A stretch of 56,888 nt of DNA, from contig CALWGE010000008.1 of assembly GCA_944378225.1 (NCBI GenBank), forward strand, positions 1 through 56,888, read 5' to 3'. Positions 34,671 through 43,980 of the stretch are shown here, one piece after another. Position 1 is the first letter of the stretch, and every line of letters starts with the position of its first letter. This DNA comes from an uncultured Merdimonas sp. Its GTDB lineage: Bacteria; Bacillota; Clostridia; Lachnospirales; Lachnospiraceae. Both the position numbers and the translations under genes were made by a program. The notes under the pieces are model-generated. The model saw nothing but the letters and a program-made list of their open reading frames with translations. It ran no database searches and was not told the origin of the DNA.

Positions 34671-36155
34671 TTACAGAATGACTGCTCCCAGAATTTTTAC
34701 TCCTCTGTCAGCTGCCAGCGACACCTCTTTCCTGATGAGTTTTGTGCAGGACACTCCCCTTTTCTCAAGGTACACCACCCCATCGCATCCATCCAGTTCT
34801 TCCAGCGCTGCTGCCTGAAATACAATTCGTTCATACGGTAAGAGAGAAATTCCCGTTAATTCAGCGATAAGTCTGCTGCGGACGGCTTCTGCTTCCTCTG
34901 CTCCAATAGTACCCGCAAGCATGATCTTATTCATACTTTTCTCACCGGCAACAGCCGCCTTCAGATTTGCAGCTGCAAGTTTCAGCTGTTCCTCATAGGT
35001 AATATCAGCATATTCTCCTTCTTCCATACGCTGAATCCAGCGATCCACAAAACCAAAAATTCTCTTTTTTTCCGGATTTTTGGTTATCTGTCCAAGCAGC
35101 GGAAGACCAAATTCTTCTTTAAAATTCTCGGTACTCTGCAGCTTCCCGCTCATCAGATAGATTACAACCAGCACAAAAGCGGCCAGAAAAGCTCCCAGCA
35201 CAAGACCAATTACTGCAAACTTCCCTGCTTCTTTTACAGGGTTTCCATATGTCACAGCCTGGCCGACGACAATCGTTTCGCCCTCTTCCTGTACCACAGT
35301 CTCCAATTCTGTCTGCATGGTTTTCAGCTGATTAAAAACCGCAGTATAATTATTCAGTACTGTATTCTGGAAAGACTGAATGGACGTATCAATACGTTCC
35401 GTCTGCGACTCAGCCAGGAGTACTATCGTATGACTGCTGATCTGGTCCTGAAGCTGAACAGCCAGTTCCTCTATAGCTCTTTTTGCCGTTTCCATATAAG
35501 CCGCACAGTTTTCTTCACTGTCTGCAGTGATCTGAATCTGAAATACATTAGGTCTTGTGACACCTATGTTGGCAATCTGACTCTGGGCAGAAGAAGTTTC
35601 ATCCGAAACTTCATAGCTGTCGTCCGCTACAGGCATCTCCTCGCTTTTAAAGGAAATCAGATACTGCAGCTCAGATTCCGAAATATCACCATTCACTTCC
35701 AGCAGCCTGGACGCCAGTCTTCCATCCATTGCAAAATCTTCATAAGCGCTGATCAGACTGTTCGTAACCTTTTCTCCCACATCTTCTGAGTCAAGATAGA
35801 AACTCAGAGTCCCTGTATTAAGATGATACGGATCAAGCTTCATAATCACGGACCCATTCATATAATCTTTCAGGCCTTCCATTTCCTGCTGCAGATTCTG
35901 TATGGCCAGATTATAATATTCTATATTGGGATTGGATATTATCTCGGCTTCCTTCTTATCTCCGTCCTCTTCCGCCAGAATCTGAGCTTCACGTTTTGCC
36001 TGGTTGCTTTGTATTGTAGCGCGGTATTTATATGCCCCTGCCAAAACCCCCAGAATAATCATGGCTGCCACAATCCAACGCCACTTCTTCAGGCAGAAGA
36101 ACAAAAGCTCTGTCAGGCTGATCTCTTTTTCATAGGTCTCCTGATACTCATTCAT
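34671..36155 (-). CDS. Wzz/CapA-type chain-length protein with kinase-like C-terminal tail
   Basis: A 494-residue polysaccharide co-polymerase-like protein. Helix 1 is at 27-43 and helix 2 at about 312-335, with a large coiled extracytoplasmic domain between them. The cytoplasmic tail (about 336-494) looks like a BY-kinase fold: FGLPLLGQITKNP after the helix, NKIMLAGTIG where the P-loop should be, and an ending of VVYLEKRGVSCTKL...GVKILGAVIL like the last strands of CpsD/MinD proteins. The Walker A lysine motif is absent, so ATP use is unlikely. It follows a nucleotide-sugar dehydratase gene (19-nt gap). It probably regulates surface polysaccharide length. Confidence 0.8.
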   Translation of the reverse strand: MNEYQETYEKEISLTELLFFCLKKWRWIVAAMIILGVLAGAYKYRATIQSNQAKREAQILAEEDGDKKEAEIISNPNIEYYNLAIQNLQQEMEGLKDYMNGSVIMKLDPYHLNTGTLSFYLDSEDVGEKVTNSLISAYEDFAMDGRLASRLLEVNGDISESELQYLISFKSEEMPVADDSYEVSDETSSAQSQIANIGVTRPNVFQIQITADSEENCAAYMETAKRAIEELAVQLQDQISSHTIVLLAESQTERIDTSIQSFQNTVLNNYTAVFNQLKTMQTELETVVQEEGETIVVGQAVTYGNPVKEAGKFAVIGLVLGAFLAAFVLVVIYLMSGKLQSTENFKEEFGLPLLGQITKNPEKKRIFGFVDRWIQRMEEGEYADITYEEQLKLAAANLKAAVAGEKSMNKIMLAGTIGAEEAEAVRSRLIAELTGISLLPYERIVFQAAALEELDGCDGVVYLEKRGVSCTKLIRKEVSLAADRGVKILGAVIL

Positions 36156-36174
36156 ATATTCTTTCCTCCGGATT

Positions 36175-38043
36175 TTATTTTTTTATGGTATATGTCGGTA
36201 CAATTTCCTGTACCAGCTGCCGAATGGAATCGGAATCCTGATCTGCAGTCTCTTTTAGCACTTCCAGCTGACTGCGGAACTTGTCCTCATCAAATTCTAT
36301 AGGCTTTCCGATATGGATTAACTTATTCGGGGTATCCTGAAGCCCTTCTTCGCTCATCAAAAGCTCTTCATAAAGCTTTTCTCCCGGCCGCAGCCCTGTG
36401 AATTCTATGTCTATATCTTCGTACGGCTTGTATCCGGACAGACGAATGAGGTTCTCTGCCAGATCCAGAATCTTCACCGGTTCCCCCATATCCAGAACAA
36501 AAATCTCCCCGCCTTTGGCCAGCGCTCCCGCCTGCAGAACCAGAGAGACTGCCTCAGGAATCGTCATAAAATAACGAATAATATCCGGATGAGTTACCGT
36601 TACCGGACCGCCCTTCTCAATCTGTTTCTTGAAAAGCGGAATCACGCTTCCGTTACTTCCCAGTACATTTCCAAATCGCACTGCCACAAATTCCGTATCC
36701 GAATGACGGTTCATCATCTGAATCACCATCTCGCAGATTCGTTTGGAAGCGCCCATGATATTTGTCGGATTAACTGCTTTGTCTGTGGAAATCAGTACAA
36801 AACGTTTTGTCCCATACTTATCTGCCGCACAGGCTGTTTTATAAGTACCAAACACATTATTTTTTATAGCCTCATTGGGACTGTCCTCCATAAGCGGCAC
36901 GTGCTTGTGCGCTGCAGCATGATATACAATATCCGGACGATACTTTTCAAAAACGGAACGGATTCTGTGCGTATTCCGCACTGACCCGATGAGTACTGTC
37001 AGATTCAGTTCCGGGAACCGGTTTTTCAGCTCCTGCTGAATATCATAGGCATTATTTTCATAAATATCAAATATAATCAGCTGCCTGGGTTCATGGGCTG
37101 CCACCTGGCGGCAGAGCTCGCTTCCTATGGAACCCCCTCCGCCTGTAACAAGAACTACCTTGCCAGCCACATACCCCATTATCTCATCCAGCTGAACACG
37201 AATCGGCTCGCGTCCCAGGAGATCTTCAATCTCTACTCTGCGCAGCTTGGAAATGCTGACCTCTCCTTTTATCATCTGATAAAGTCCCGGAAGCACTTTC
37301 AGCTCACAGTCTGTCTCCTTGCAGATGTTCAGGATACTCCGGATCTCTGACTGGGGAGCCGACGGAATCGCGACAATAATTTCGTCTATCTTCAGCTCCT
37401 TTGCCAGACGGACTATGTCTTCTCTGCCGCCCATAATCTTAATTCCACGCAGATACTTTCCCTGCTTGGAAGCATTATCGTCAATGACACAGCATATTCT
37501 CTGGTTCAGATACTGACTGTTCTGAAACTCTTTGATGATCATGGCTCCGGCTTCCCCGCCCCCGATGATCATCGTATTCTTTTTCGAATCCTTCTCCGCA
37601 CCAAACAGACGTCTCTCCTGCAGCATGCGAAGAATCCGGTACGCAAACCGCACCGCGCACACACCGACAATCAAAAGCACATATTTCATCAGATAATAGC
37701 TTACGGGCATGCGCATTTTAAGCAGTCCCATACCGATAATCTGTACGCCGATGCTGCAGGTACAGGCCCCTATCACATTCAGAAGTTCTGTGGAGCTGGC
37801 GAATCTCCAGACACTCCTGTAAAGCCTGAACAGCATAAACAGCAGCAGCGTAGCTGCAAGGCTTGCCGGAAGATACACAAGCTCAAAATCCACATACCGC
37901 ATCTCCATTTTACTGAAGCTGAAATCATAACGGATATATAAGGCCATAAAACCGGAAAGCGTTATGAGAAAGATATCTGTAATCACCAGAAGAGCAATTC
38001 TGTTCTTTGGCGCATTCTTCTCTACAAATTTTTCGAGATTCAT
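36175..38043 (-). CDS. Membrane nucleotide-sugar 4,6-dehydratase (CapD/PglF/WbpM family)
   Basis: A 622-residue protein: four N-terminal membrane helices (about 15-125), a CoA-binding-like Rossmann domain (MIIGGGEAGAMI), then an SDR domain with VLVTGGGGSIGSELC, the AAHKHVPLMEDSP segment and an active site with Thr-Asp-Lys and MGASKR. The usual SDR tyrosine is Met, as in PglF/WbpM relatives. These convert UDP-GlcNAc to a 4-keto-6-deoxy sugar for surface glycans. It is the first gene of a two-gene operon with the Wzz-like gene. No glycosyltransferases are in this window. Confidence 0.92.
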   Translation of the reverse strand: MNLEKFVEKNAPKNRIALLVITDIFLITLSGFMALYIRYDFSFSKMEMRYVDFELVYLPASLAATLLLFMLFRLYRSVWRFASSTELLNVIGACTCSIGVQIIGMGLLKMRMPVSYYLMKYVLLIVGVCAVRFAYRILRMLQERRLFGAEKDSKKNTMIIGGGEAGAMIIKEFQNSQYLNQRICCVIDDNASKQGKYLRGIKIMGGREDIVRLAKELKIDEIIVAIPSAPQSEIRSILNICKETDCELKVLPGLYQMIKGEVSISKLRRVEIEDLLGREPIRVQLDEIMGYVAGKVVLVTGGGGSIGSELCRQVAAHEPRQLIIFDIYENNAYDIQQELKNRFPELNLTVLIGSVRNTHRIRSVFEKYRPDIVYHAAAHKHVPLMEDSPNEAIKNNVFGTYKTACAADKYGTKRFVLISTDKAVNPTNIMGASKRICEMVIQMMNRHSDTEFVAVRFGNVLGSNGSVIPLFKKQIEKGGPVTVTHPDIIRYFMTIPEAVSLVLQAGALAKGGEIFVLDMGEPVKILDLAENLIRLSGYKPYEDIDIEFTGLRPGEKLYEELLMSEEGLQDTPNKLIHIGKPIEFDEDKFRSQLEVLKETADQDSDSIRQLVQEIVPTYTIKK

Positions 38044-38240
38044 ACTTACACCTCTCCATGCCTGATATCATTTGATTATATCTCATTTACTCTGAAATGG
38101 CAACCGACCGTTCGGCTGTTTCTTTACCTTATTCTTCTTTTTCTGCCTTTCTTCATCCCCTGTGCATTTCTTGACAGCCTTTCTCTTTGCCCCTATAATT
38201 GTTCTGAATGAAGCTCTTAAACCATATGAAAAAGGAGTAG

Positions 38241-39164
38241 ATGATTTTGACTGACAGCCGTTTTCGCTCCCTGAATGACGCACTTCGTGAACGTTTTGGT
38301 GAAAAACTGTATAAACTGACGCTGAACGGAGGCTGCACCTGTCCAAACCGGGACGGTACTCTGGGAACCAGGGGCTGCATTTTCTGCAGTGAAGGCGGAT
38401 CGGGAGAATTTGCCTCAAGCCCGCAGTTGTCTGTATCAGAGCAGATTGCCGATGGGAAGAGGCGCCTGGCAGGCAAACGGCCCGTCCAAAAATACATTGC
38501 CTATTTTCAGGCCTATACAAATACCTATGCTCCTCCGGAAAGACTCCGCAGCATGTTTATGGAAGCTGTCTCCTGTCCGGAAATCGCAGTACTGTCCATT
38601 GCCACGCGTCCGGACTGTCTGGGAAAAGATATTCTCTCTCTTCTGGAAGAACTGAACCAGATAAAACCGGTATGGATTGAGCTGGGGCTGCAGACGATTC
38701 ATGAACAGACTGCCGCCTTTATCCGGCGGGGGTATCCTCTCTCTGTTTTTGATGAAGCCATGGATGCCCTTGCGGAACGAAATATAGAAACTATCGTACA
38801 TACTATCCTTGGGCTTCCCGGCGAAACTCCTGACATGATGCTGAAAACCATAGAGTATGTCAATCACACACCTGCTGCAGGCATAAAGCTGCAGCTCCTG
38901 CATATATTAAAGAATACGGATCTGGCAGAATTTTATGCACAGACCGGCTTTCATATTCTGACTCTGGATGAATATGTGGATCTTGTCATCCGATGTCTGG
39001 AGATTTGCCGGCCTGATTTGGTAATCCACCGTCTTACTGGTGATGGTCCCAAAGATCTTCTCATTGCCCCGCTATGGAGCCAGGCGAAACGACAGGTTCT
39101 GAATACCATTCACCGGGAGATGAAGCTTCGGAATACCTGGCAGGGTCGTCTTTATATATCCTGA
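38241..39164 (+). CDS. TIGR01212-family radical SAM protein
   Basis: A 307-residue radical SAM protein of the YhcC/TIGR01212 family, related to Elp3. The cluster-binding cysteines sit near the N-terminus: C34, C46 and C49 in CTCPNRDGTLGTRGCIFC, followed by the SEGGSGEF stretch. Later conserved parts include YFQAYTNTYAP and WIELGLQTIHEQT. The substrate is unknown. The ATG is only 3 nt from AAAGGAG, so the in-frame TTG at 38247 is a possible start. It is followed closely by a DUF4364 gene. Confidence 0.9.
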   Translation: MILTDSRFRSLNDALRERFGEKLYKLTLNGGCTCPNRDGTLGTRGCIFCSEGGSGEFASSPQLSVSEQIADGKRRLAGKRPVQKYIAYFQAYTNTYAPPERLRSMFMEAVSCPEIAVLSIATRPDCLGKDILSLLEELNQIKPVWIELGLQTIHEQTAAFIRRGYPLSVFDEAMDALAERNIETIVHTILGLPGETPDMMLKTIEYVNHTPAAGIKLQLLHILKNTDLAEFYAQTGFHILTLDEYVDLVIRCLEICRPDLVIHRLTGDGPKDLLIAPLWSQAKRQVLNTIHREMKLRNTWQGRLYIS

Positions 39165-39188
39165 TATATGCCCGAAAGGAGAACCGTT

Positions 39189-39701
39189 ATGGCAGACACC
39201 TTTACTCTGTACAAACTGATTATCCTGTACATGCTGGACAAAGTACGTTTTCCCTTAAGCAATGCCCAGCTGTCAGAATTTATTCTGGAAAAAGAATATA
39301 CGGATTACTTTACAGTTCAGTCTGCTCTGTCCGATTTGACCGAAACAGGCTTTCTCAAAATGAATACAGTCCGGAACACTTCCCTGTATGATATAACCGA
39401 GGAAGGACGTAAAACACTTTCTTACTTTCAGAACAGAATTTCCTCTGATATCCGGGAAGAGATCGATTCATTTCTCTCAGAACACAGCTTTGAACTTCGG
39501 AATGAAACCTCTACGCCGGCTGATTATTACCGAACGCCCGAGGGTGACTATGCAGTTCGCTGCCGCGTTCTGGAACGGGATTCTGTTCTAATCGACCTGA
39601 CTGTAACTGTGCCTGTAAAAGAACAGGCAGAAGCTGTCTGCAGCCACTGGAGAAATAAAAGTCAGAGCCTTTACGCCTTTATCATGAAGGAACTGTTGTA
39701 A
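39189..39701 (+). CDS. DUF4364 family protein
   Basis: A 170-residue cytoplasmic protein with an N-terminal winged-helix-like region (TLYKLIILYMLDKVRFPLSNAQLSEFILEKEY, then SALSDLTETGFLKM and a YDITEEGR wing). The C-terminal beta-rich half carries VRCRVLERDSVLIDLTVTVP. DUF4364 is common in Clostridia and lacks an assigned role; the fold suggests a transcription factor. AAAGGAG lies 7 nt before the ATG at 39189. It lies 24 nt after the radical SAM gene, likely the same transcript. Confidence 0.85.
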   Translation: MADTFTLYKLIILYMLDKVRFPLSNAQLSEFILEKEYTDYFTVQSALSDLTETGFLKMNTVRNTSLYDITEEGRKTLSYFQNRISSDIREEIDSFLSEHSFELRNETSTPADYYRTPEGDYAVRCRVLERDSVLIDLTVTVPVKEQAEAVCSHWRNKSQSLYAFIMKELL

Positions 39702-39723
39702 AGAAACTTCCGGCAAAACATTT

Positions 39724-39766
39724 CGGACGCTGTCCATACCACATCTGACAGCGTCCGCTTTCTGTA
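39724..39766. terminator. Bidirectional terminator
   Basis: An 11-bp stem (CGGACGCTGTC / GACAGCGTCCG) with a 12-nt loop, then CTTTCTGTATTT. It lies between the convergent DUF4364 and YtvI-like genes. Confidence 0.82.
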
Positions 39767-39779
39767 TTTCTATCTGTAT

Positions 39780-40898
39780 TCAATCCCTTTTTCTGTATTC
39801 ATTCAGCCCTTCCGCCAGTGTTTTTACATCTGAAATCAGTTGGTCAAAGGCTCCTGAATCATACAGACTGACAATAATCATACCTATGGGAACAGCAATT
39901 ATCATTGCTATAATTCCTCCCACTTTATAGCCGATGAACATGCACAGTAAAGTTGCCAGTGGATTCAGACCAATCGTATCGCCTACGATTTTAGGCTGAA
40001 TCAGCTGACGCACCAGCTGGCTCACCAGATAAATGATAATAAGTCCTACTGCAAATTCATAATCGCCGCTGAGAACCTTCAGGACTGCCCAGGGTATCAG
40101 TACAGTTCCTGTCCCGAAAAAAGGAAGAAAATCCAGCAGCGCTGTCAGAATTGCAAAAAGTACCGCATACCTGATTTTCAGAATCATAAAACCTGCCAGC
40201 AGAATCAAAGCCACAACTCCCATGATTTTAAACTGGGCTTTAAAGTATCCTCCCACTGCCTTCCGGAATTTTCCCATTATAAAATGCCATTTTTCACGCA
40301 GAGACTCCGGCGTATGCTCCCGTCCCCACTGAAGAATCCGCTCTCTTTCCGCAATAAAGAAATATGCGGAGAGAATGGCAAAAATAATATTAATCAACGC
40401 ATTCGGAATATTTCTGGCAATACTTCCGGCTGCGGCCACTGTAGGAGTCCCAATCGTCTTTACCATATTGCCGAGGGAATCCGTCAGCGATTCCACAATT
40501 CCTGAAAGACTTTCCGTTAAATCCGGCGGGAAACGTGAGGCAATTCCATGCAGATTGTTTTCCATCTCTGATAAATCCTGAAGCAGATACTGGTACAAAT
40601 CCGGCAGGTTTCCTATAAAGCCGTAAATTTCCCTTATAATTCTGGAAATCACAAAGTATCCTCCAAACGCGACCAGCGCTACAGCTCCTATGATAATCAA
40701 TGCGGAGCTGTGTCTGCGTACTATTTTCATCCTCTTTTCCATAAAACGGACCAGCGGATTTGCAATTACGGCAATAACCCAGCCAATAACAAGAGGCATG
40801 AAAAATATCAGGAATCTGGGCAGAAGAAGACAGACCAGTGTCATCCCCACGATAAATAACAGAAGATTTACGAGACTTTTCATATACTTGCTGTTCAT
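39780..40898 (-). CDS. AI-2E-family transporter, YtvI-like membrane protein
   Basis: A 372-residue polytopic membrane protein of the AI-2E exporter/YtvI superfamily, with seven to eight helices. It includes paired N-terminal helices (LLLFIVGMTLVCLLLPRFL), a central extramembrane helical region (about 75-155) and the C-terminal helix cluster with PFFGTGTVLIPWA and IQPKIVGDTIGLNPL motifs. YtvI members are linked to sporulation in Bacillus. A GAGGTG site precedes the ATG. It is immediately downstream of ysxC on the same strand (60-nt gap). Confidence 0.85.
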   Translation of the reverse strand: MNSKYMKSLVNLLLFIVGMTLVCLLLPRFLIFFMPLVIGWVIAVIANPLVRFMEKRMKIVRRHSSALIIIGAVALVAFGGYFVISRIIREIYGFIGNLPDLYQYLLQDLSEMENNLHGIASRFPPDLTESLSGIVESLTDSLGNMVKTIGTPTVAAAGSIARNIPNALINIIFAILSAYFFIAERERILQWGREHTPESLREKWHFIMGKFRKAVGGYFKAQFKIMGVVALILLAGFMILKIRYAVLFAILTALLDFLPFFGTGTVLIPWAVLKVLSGDYEFAVGLIIIYLVSQLVRQLIQPKIVGDTIGLNPLATLLCMFIGYKVGGIIAMIIAVPIGMIIVSLYDSGAFDQLISDVKTLAEGLNEYRKRD

Positions 40899-40958
40899 AT
40901 TTTCACCTCACACAGACCGGTTACCGGGGGAATTCCGCTTCCCTCAGCCTGATTTATC

Positions 40959-41579
40959 CTACTCTTCCACTGCCGGCTCTTCTTCAGGGCTCTTTCCTTC
41001 CAGAATTTCATCCATCACTGCCCATATCTCATCCCGTCCCTGTTTTGTCTGGGCTGAAAAAGGAAGGATCTGAGTCCCCGGCTTTACGCCAAGCCCGGTA
41101 CGCAGAATTTTCAACTGTTTCTGTATCTGGCTTCTCTTAATTTTATCCAGTTTAGTGGCAATGATAATCGGATCATATCCATTGTAAACAATCCATTCAT
41201 ACATCTGCCTGTCATTCTCTGAGGGTTCATGCCGGATATCTATCAAAAGAAACACTGCCTTCAGCTGTTTTGAACTGTGAAGATACCGTTCAATCAGTTT
41301 ACCCCACTTTTCCCGGACTTCCTGAGCCACCTTTGCGTAGCCGTATCCCGGAAGATCCACCATATACATAGCTCCGTTTATGTTATAAAAATTAATGGTC
41401 TGGGTCTTTCCCGGCTGAGCCGAAGTTCTCGCAAGCGCTTTACGATTGATCAGCGCATTAATCAGGGAAGACTTTCCCACATTTGATTTTCCGGCGAATG
41501 CGATCTCCGGTAAAGTATTTTCAGGGAGACGGCTGGTAATACCGCATACCGTCTCCAGACTCACATTTTTAATATTCAT
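40959..41579 (-). CDS. ysxC: Ribosome-biogenesis GTPase YsxC/EngB
   Basis: An essential GTPase for assembly of the 50S subunit. The 206 residues carry G1 GKSNVGKSS (30-38), G3 DLPGYGYAKV, and G4 TKLDKI. The C-terminus is acidic (EEEPAVEE). It overlaps the lon stop by 11 nt, so it is translationally coupled to lon, an arrangement frequent in Firmicutes. Confidence 0.96.
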   Translation of the reverse strand: MNIKNVSLETVCGITSRLPENTLPEIAFAGKSNVGKSSLINALINRKALARTSAQPGKTQTINFYNINGAMYMVDLPGYGYAKVAQEVREKWGKLIERYLHSSKQLKAVFLLIDIRHEPSENDRQMYEWIVYNGYDPIIIATKLDKIKRSQIQKQLKILRTGLGVKPGTQILPFSAQTKQGRDEIWAVMDEILEGKSPEEEPAVEE

Positions 41580-43893
41580 GAAAGGCTACCTCTAATACAT
41601 CTTTCATCTGCTCTGCATACACGATATGCAGTCCCTTTTTTATCTCAGCAGAAATTTCTTCCACGTCTCTTTTATTCCGCGCCGGCACAATAACCGTTTT
41701 GATTCCGGCGTTCTTTGCCGCCAGAATCTTCTCCTTCAGACCGCCAATAGGCAGAACCCGCCCGCGCAGAGTAATTTCTCCTGTCATAGCCACTGACGCA
41801 TACACAGGAATTTCTGTAATGGCTGAAAGCATGGCAGTCGCCATGGTAATGCCGGCCGAGGGCCCGTCTTTTGGAACTGCCCCCTCCGGAATATGAATAT
41901 GAATATCATGCTCCCGGAAAAATTTCTTTCCGATTCCATAATCTCCGCTGACAGACCGGATATAGCTCAGCCCTGTTCTGGCCGATTCCTTCATCACATC
42001 TCCCAGCTGTCCCGTCAGAGAAATCTCCCCGCGCCCCGGCATGATATTAACCTCAATCTGAAGCGTATCGCCGCCTACACTGGTCCAGGCAAGCCCGCGT
42101 ACAATTCCTATCTCGTCCGTTTCATTTGCCATATCATAAATATAACGAGGCTTTCCGAGATATTTCTCCAGATTGCTTTCCGTCAGTTTCACTGTCTTTC
42201 TGCCCTGCTCCAGAATTTCTCTGGCTGCCTTACGGCAGACTTCGCCCAGTTTCCTTTCCAGCTGACGTACCCCGGCCTCGCGGGTATAACTGTGAATCAA
42301 CGCTTCCAGGGCTTTCGGGCTTACAGAAAGCTGTCCTTCTTTCAGTCCATTCTTCTCCATCTGCTTGCCCAGCAGATGCTCTCTGGCAATATGTACTTTC
42401 TCATTTTCTGTATAACTGCTGAGTTCTATCAGTTCCATACGATCCAGAAGCGGCCGGGGAATTGTATGAACGTCGTTGGCAGTGGCAATAAACAGCACCT
42501 CTGACAAATCCATGGGAATCTCTACATAGTGATCATGGAAACGGCTGTTCTGTTCAGAATCCAGTACCTCCAGAAGTGCCGAAGCAGTATCCCCTTTATA
42601 ATCACTGCTCACTTTGTCAATCTCATCCAGAAGCATCAGTGGATTTTTCACACCGGCCTGACGCATTCCTGCAGCAATACGTCCGGGCATGGCTCCCACA
42701 TAAGTACGTCTGTGTCCGCGAATCTCCGCCTCGTCACGAACTCCCCCAAGCGAAATACGCACATATTTCTTATCCAATGCTCTGGCAATGGATCTGGCAA
42801 TGGATGTTTTTCCTGTTCCTGGCGGCCCGACCAGACAGATAATCGGGCTCCTTCCCTTCTTTGTAAGAATCCGGACAGCCAGAAACTCCAGCACTCTCTG
42901 CTTAACTTTATCCATCCCATAATGATCCTCGTTGAGAATCTCCTCTGCCCGTTTTAAATCTGTACTGTCAAAAGATGCCTTGTCCCAGGGAAGCTCCAGC
43001 AAAGTCTCAATATATCCCCTCAGTACAGCGCTTTCAGAAGAATTATTCCCCATATTCTGAAAACGACGGATTTCCTTCTCTATCTTCTCCTTTACATCTC
43101 TGGAAGCCTTCAGTTTTTCCAGTTCCTCCCGGAAATGGTCGGCATCTGAACCTGTAGTGTCCTCGCCAAGTTCTTCCCTGATAACTTTCAGCTGCTCCCG
43201 AAGCAGATATTCTCTCTGATTCTTGTCTACACGTGCTTTTACTTTCTCCTGAAGCTCTCTTTTAAAGCGCAGAATCTCAATCTCACGATTCATCTGAAGG
43301 CAGAGAAGCTCATAACGCTCCGCCAGAGTGGAAGCTTCCAGAAGCTTCTGCTTTTCTTCATAATAAAGGGGAAGATTTATCATAATCTCCTGCATCAGCT
43401 TCTCCAGATCATGAATCTCTGTTACCTGCTTTTCCAGTTCCTTTCCAAGCTTATTGCTTTCCCGGCAGTACAGCTGAAAAATTTCAGAAAGATTGCGCAG
43501 CATAGCTTCCTTGAGATCCTCAGGCATCTCAGCGCATTCCTCTTCTTCTTCAAAACGGATAACTTCTGCCTCCAGAAATTCCCCTTCCTGCAGACAGTGA
43601 GAAAGTTCTGCACGCTCCAGCCCTTCCGCCAGTACACGTATCACTTTATGAGGAAGCTTAATTACCTGTTTCACTGCGGCAATCGTACCAATCCGAAACA
43701 AATCCTCAGGTCCGGGCTGTTCTGTCTGTACATCCTTCTGAGTCACCAGAAAAATTCTCTGTTCTCTCAGCATAGCCTGCTCAACAGCCTTTACTGATCG
43801 TTCTCTGCTCACATCAAAATGTATCACCATGCCGGGAAGAATCGTCATTCCCCGAAGTGCCACTACAGGTAACGTCTCTATCAGATCTTTCAC
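41569..43893 (-). CDS. lon: ATP-dependent protease Lon
   Basis: A 774-residue soluble Lon protease that degrades damaged and regulatory proteins. The N-terminal LAN domain spans about 1-210, followed by a coiled coil, AAA+ with Walker A GPPGTGKTS and Walker B LLDEIDK, and the C-terminal serine-lysine protease domain. The catalytic Ser is in KDGPSAGITM, and the dyad Lys is in the GLKEKILAAK segment. The start codon is GTG (43891-43893), preceded by AGGAGG. It is downstream of tig-clpP-clpX and coupled to ysxC. Confidence 0.97.
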   Translation of the reverse strand: MKDLIETLPVVALRGMTILPGMVIHFDVSRERSVKAVEQAMLREQRIFLVTQKDVQTEQPGPEDLFRIGTIAAVKQVIKLPHKVIRVLAEGLERAELSHCLQEGEFLEAEVIRFEEEEECAEMPEDLKEAMLRNLSEIFQLYCRESNKLGKELEKQVTEIHDLEKLMQEIMINLPLYYEEKQKLLEASTLAERYELLCLQMNREIEILRFKRELQEKVKARVDKNQREYLLREQLKVIREELGEDTTGSDADHFREELEKLKASRDVKEKIEKEIRRFQNMGNNSSESAVLRGYIETLLELPWDKASFDSTDLKRAEEILNEDHYGMDKVKQRVLEFLAVRILTKKGRSPIICLVGPPGTGKTSIARSIARALDKKYVRISLGGVRDEAEIRGHRRTYVGAMPGRIAAGMRQAGVKNPLMLLDEIDKVSSDYKGDTASALLEVLDSEQNSRFHDHYVEIPMDLSEVLFIATANDVHTIPRPLLDRMELIELSSYTENEKVHIAREHLLGKQMEKNGLKEGQLSVSPKALEALIHSYTREAGVRQLERKLGEVCRKAAREILEQGRKTVKLTESNLEKYLGKPRYIYDMANETDEIGIVRGLAWTSVGGDTLQIEVNIMPGRGEISLTGQLGDVMKESARTGLSYIRSVSGDYGIGKKFFREHDIHIHIPEGAVPKDGPSAGITMATAMLSAITEIPVYASVAMTGEITLRGRVLPIGGLKEKILAAKNAGIKTVIVPARNKRDVEEISAEIKKGLHIVYAEQMKDVLEVAFHEY

Positions 43894-43923
43894 TTTTACG
43901 TTCCTCCTGTTTTCTCTTACGCT

Positions 43924-43980
43924 GCCGGTCTGACACCGGCTTATAATAACAATGAGATTCCGGGTTACGCCCGGAATCTC
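43924..43980 (-). terminator. Tandem hairpins between clpX and lon
   Basis: On the minus strand an 11-bp stem (GAGATTCCGGG / CCCGGAATCTC) holds the clpX stop codon TAA in its loop. It is followed by a small stem, GCCGGT/ACCGGC. The T-runs are poor, so partial termination or mRNA end protection is as likely as full termination. Confidence 0.6.
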
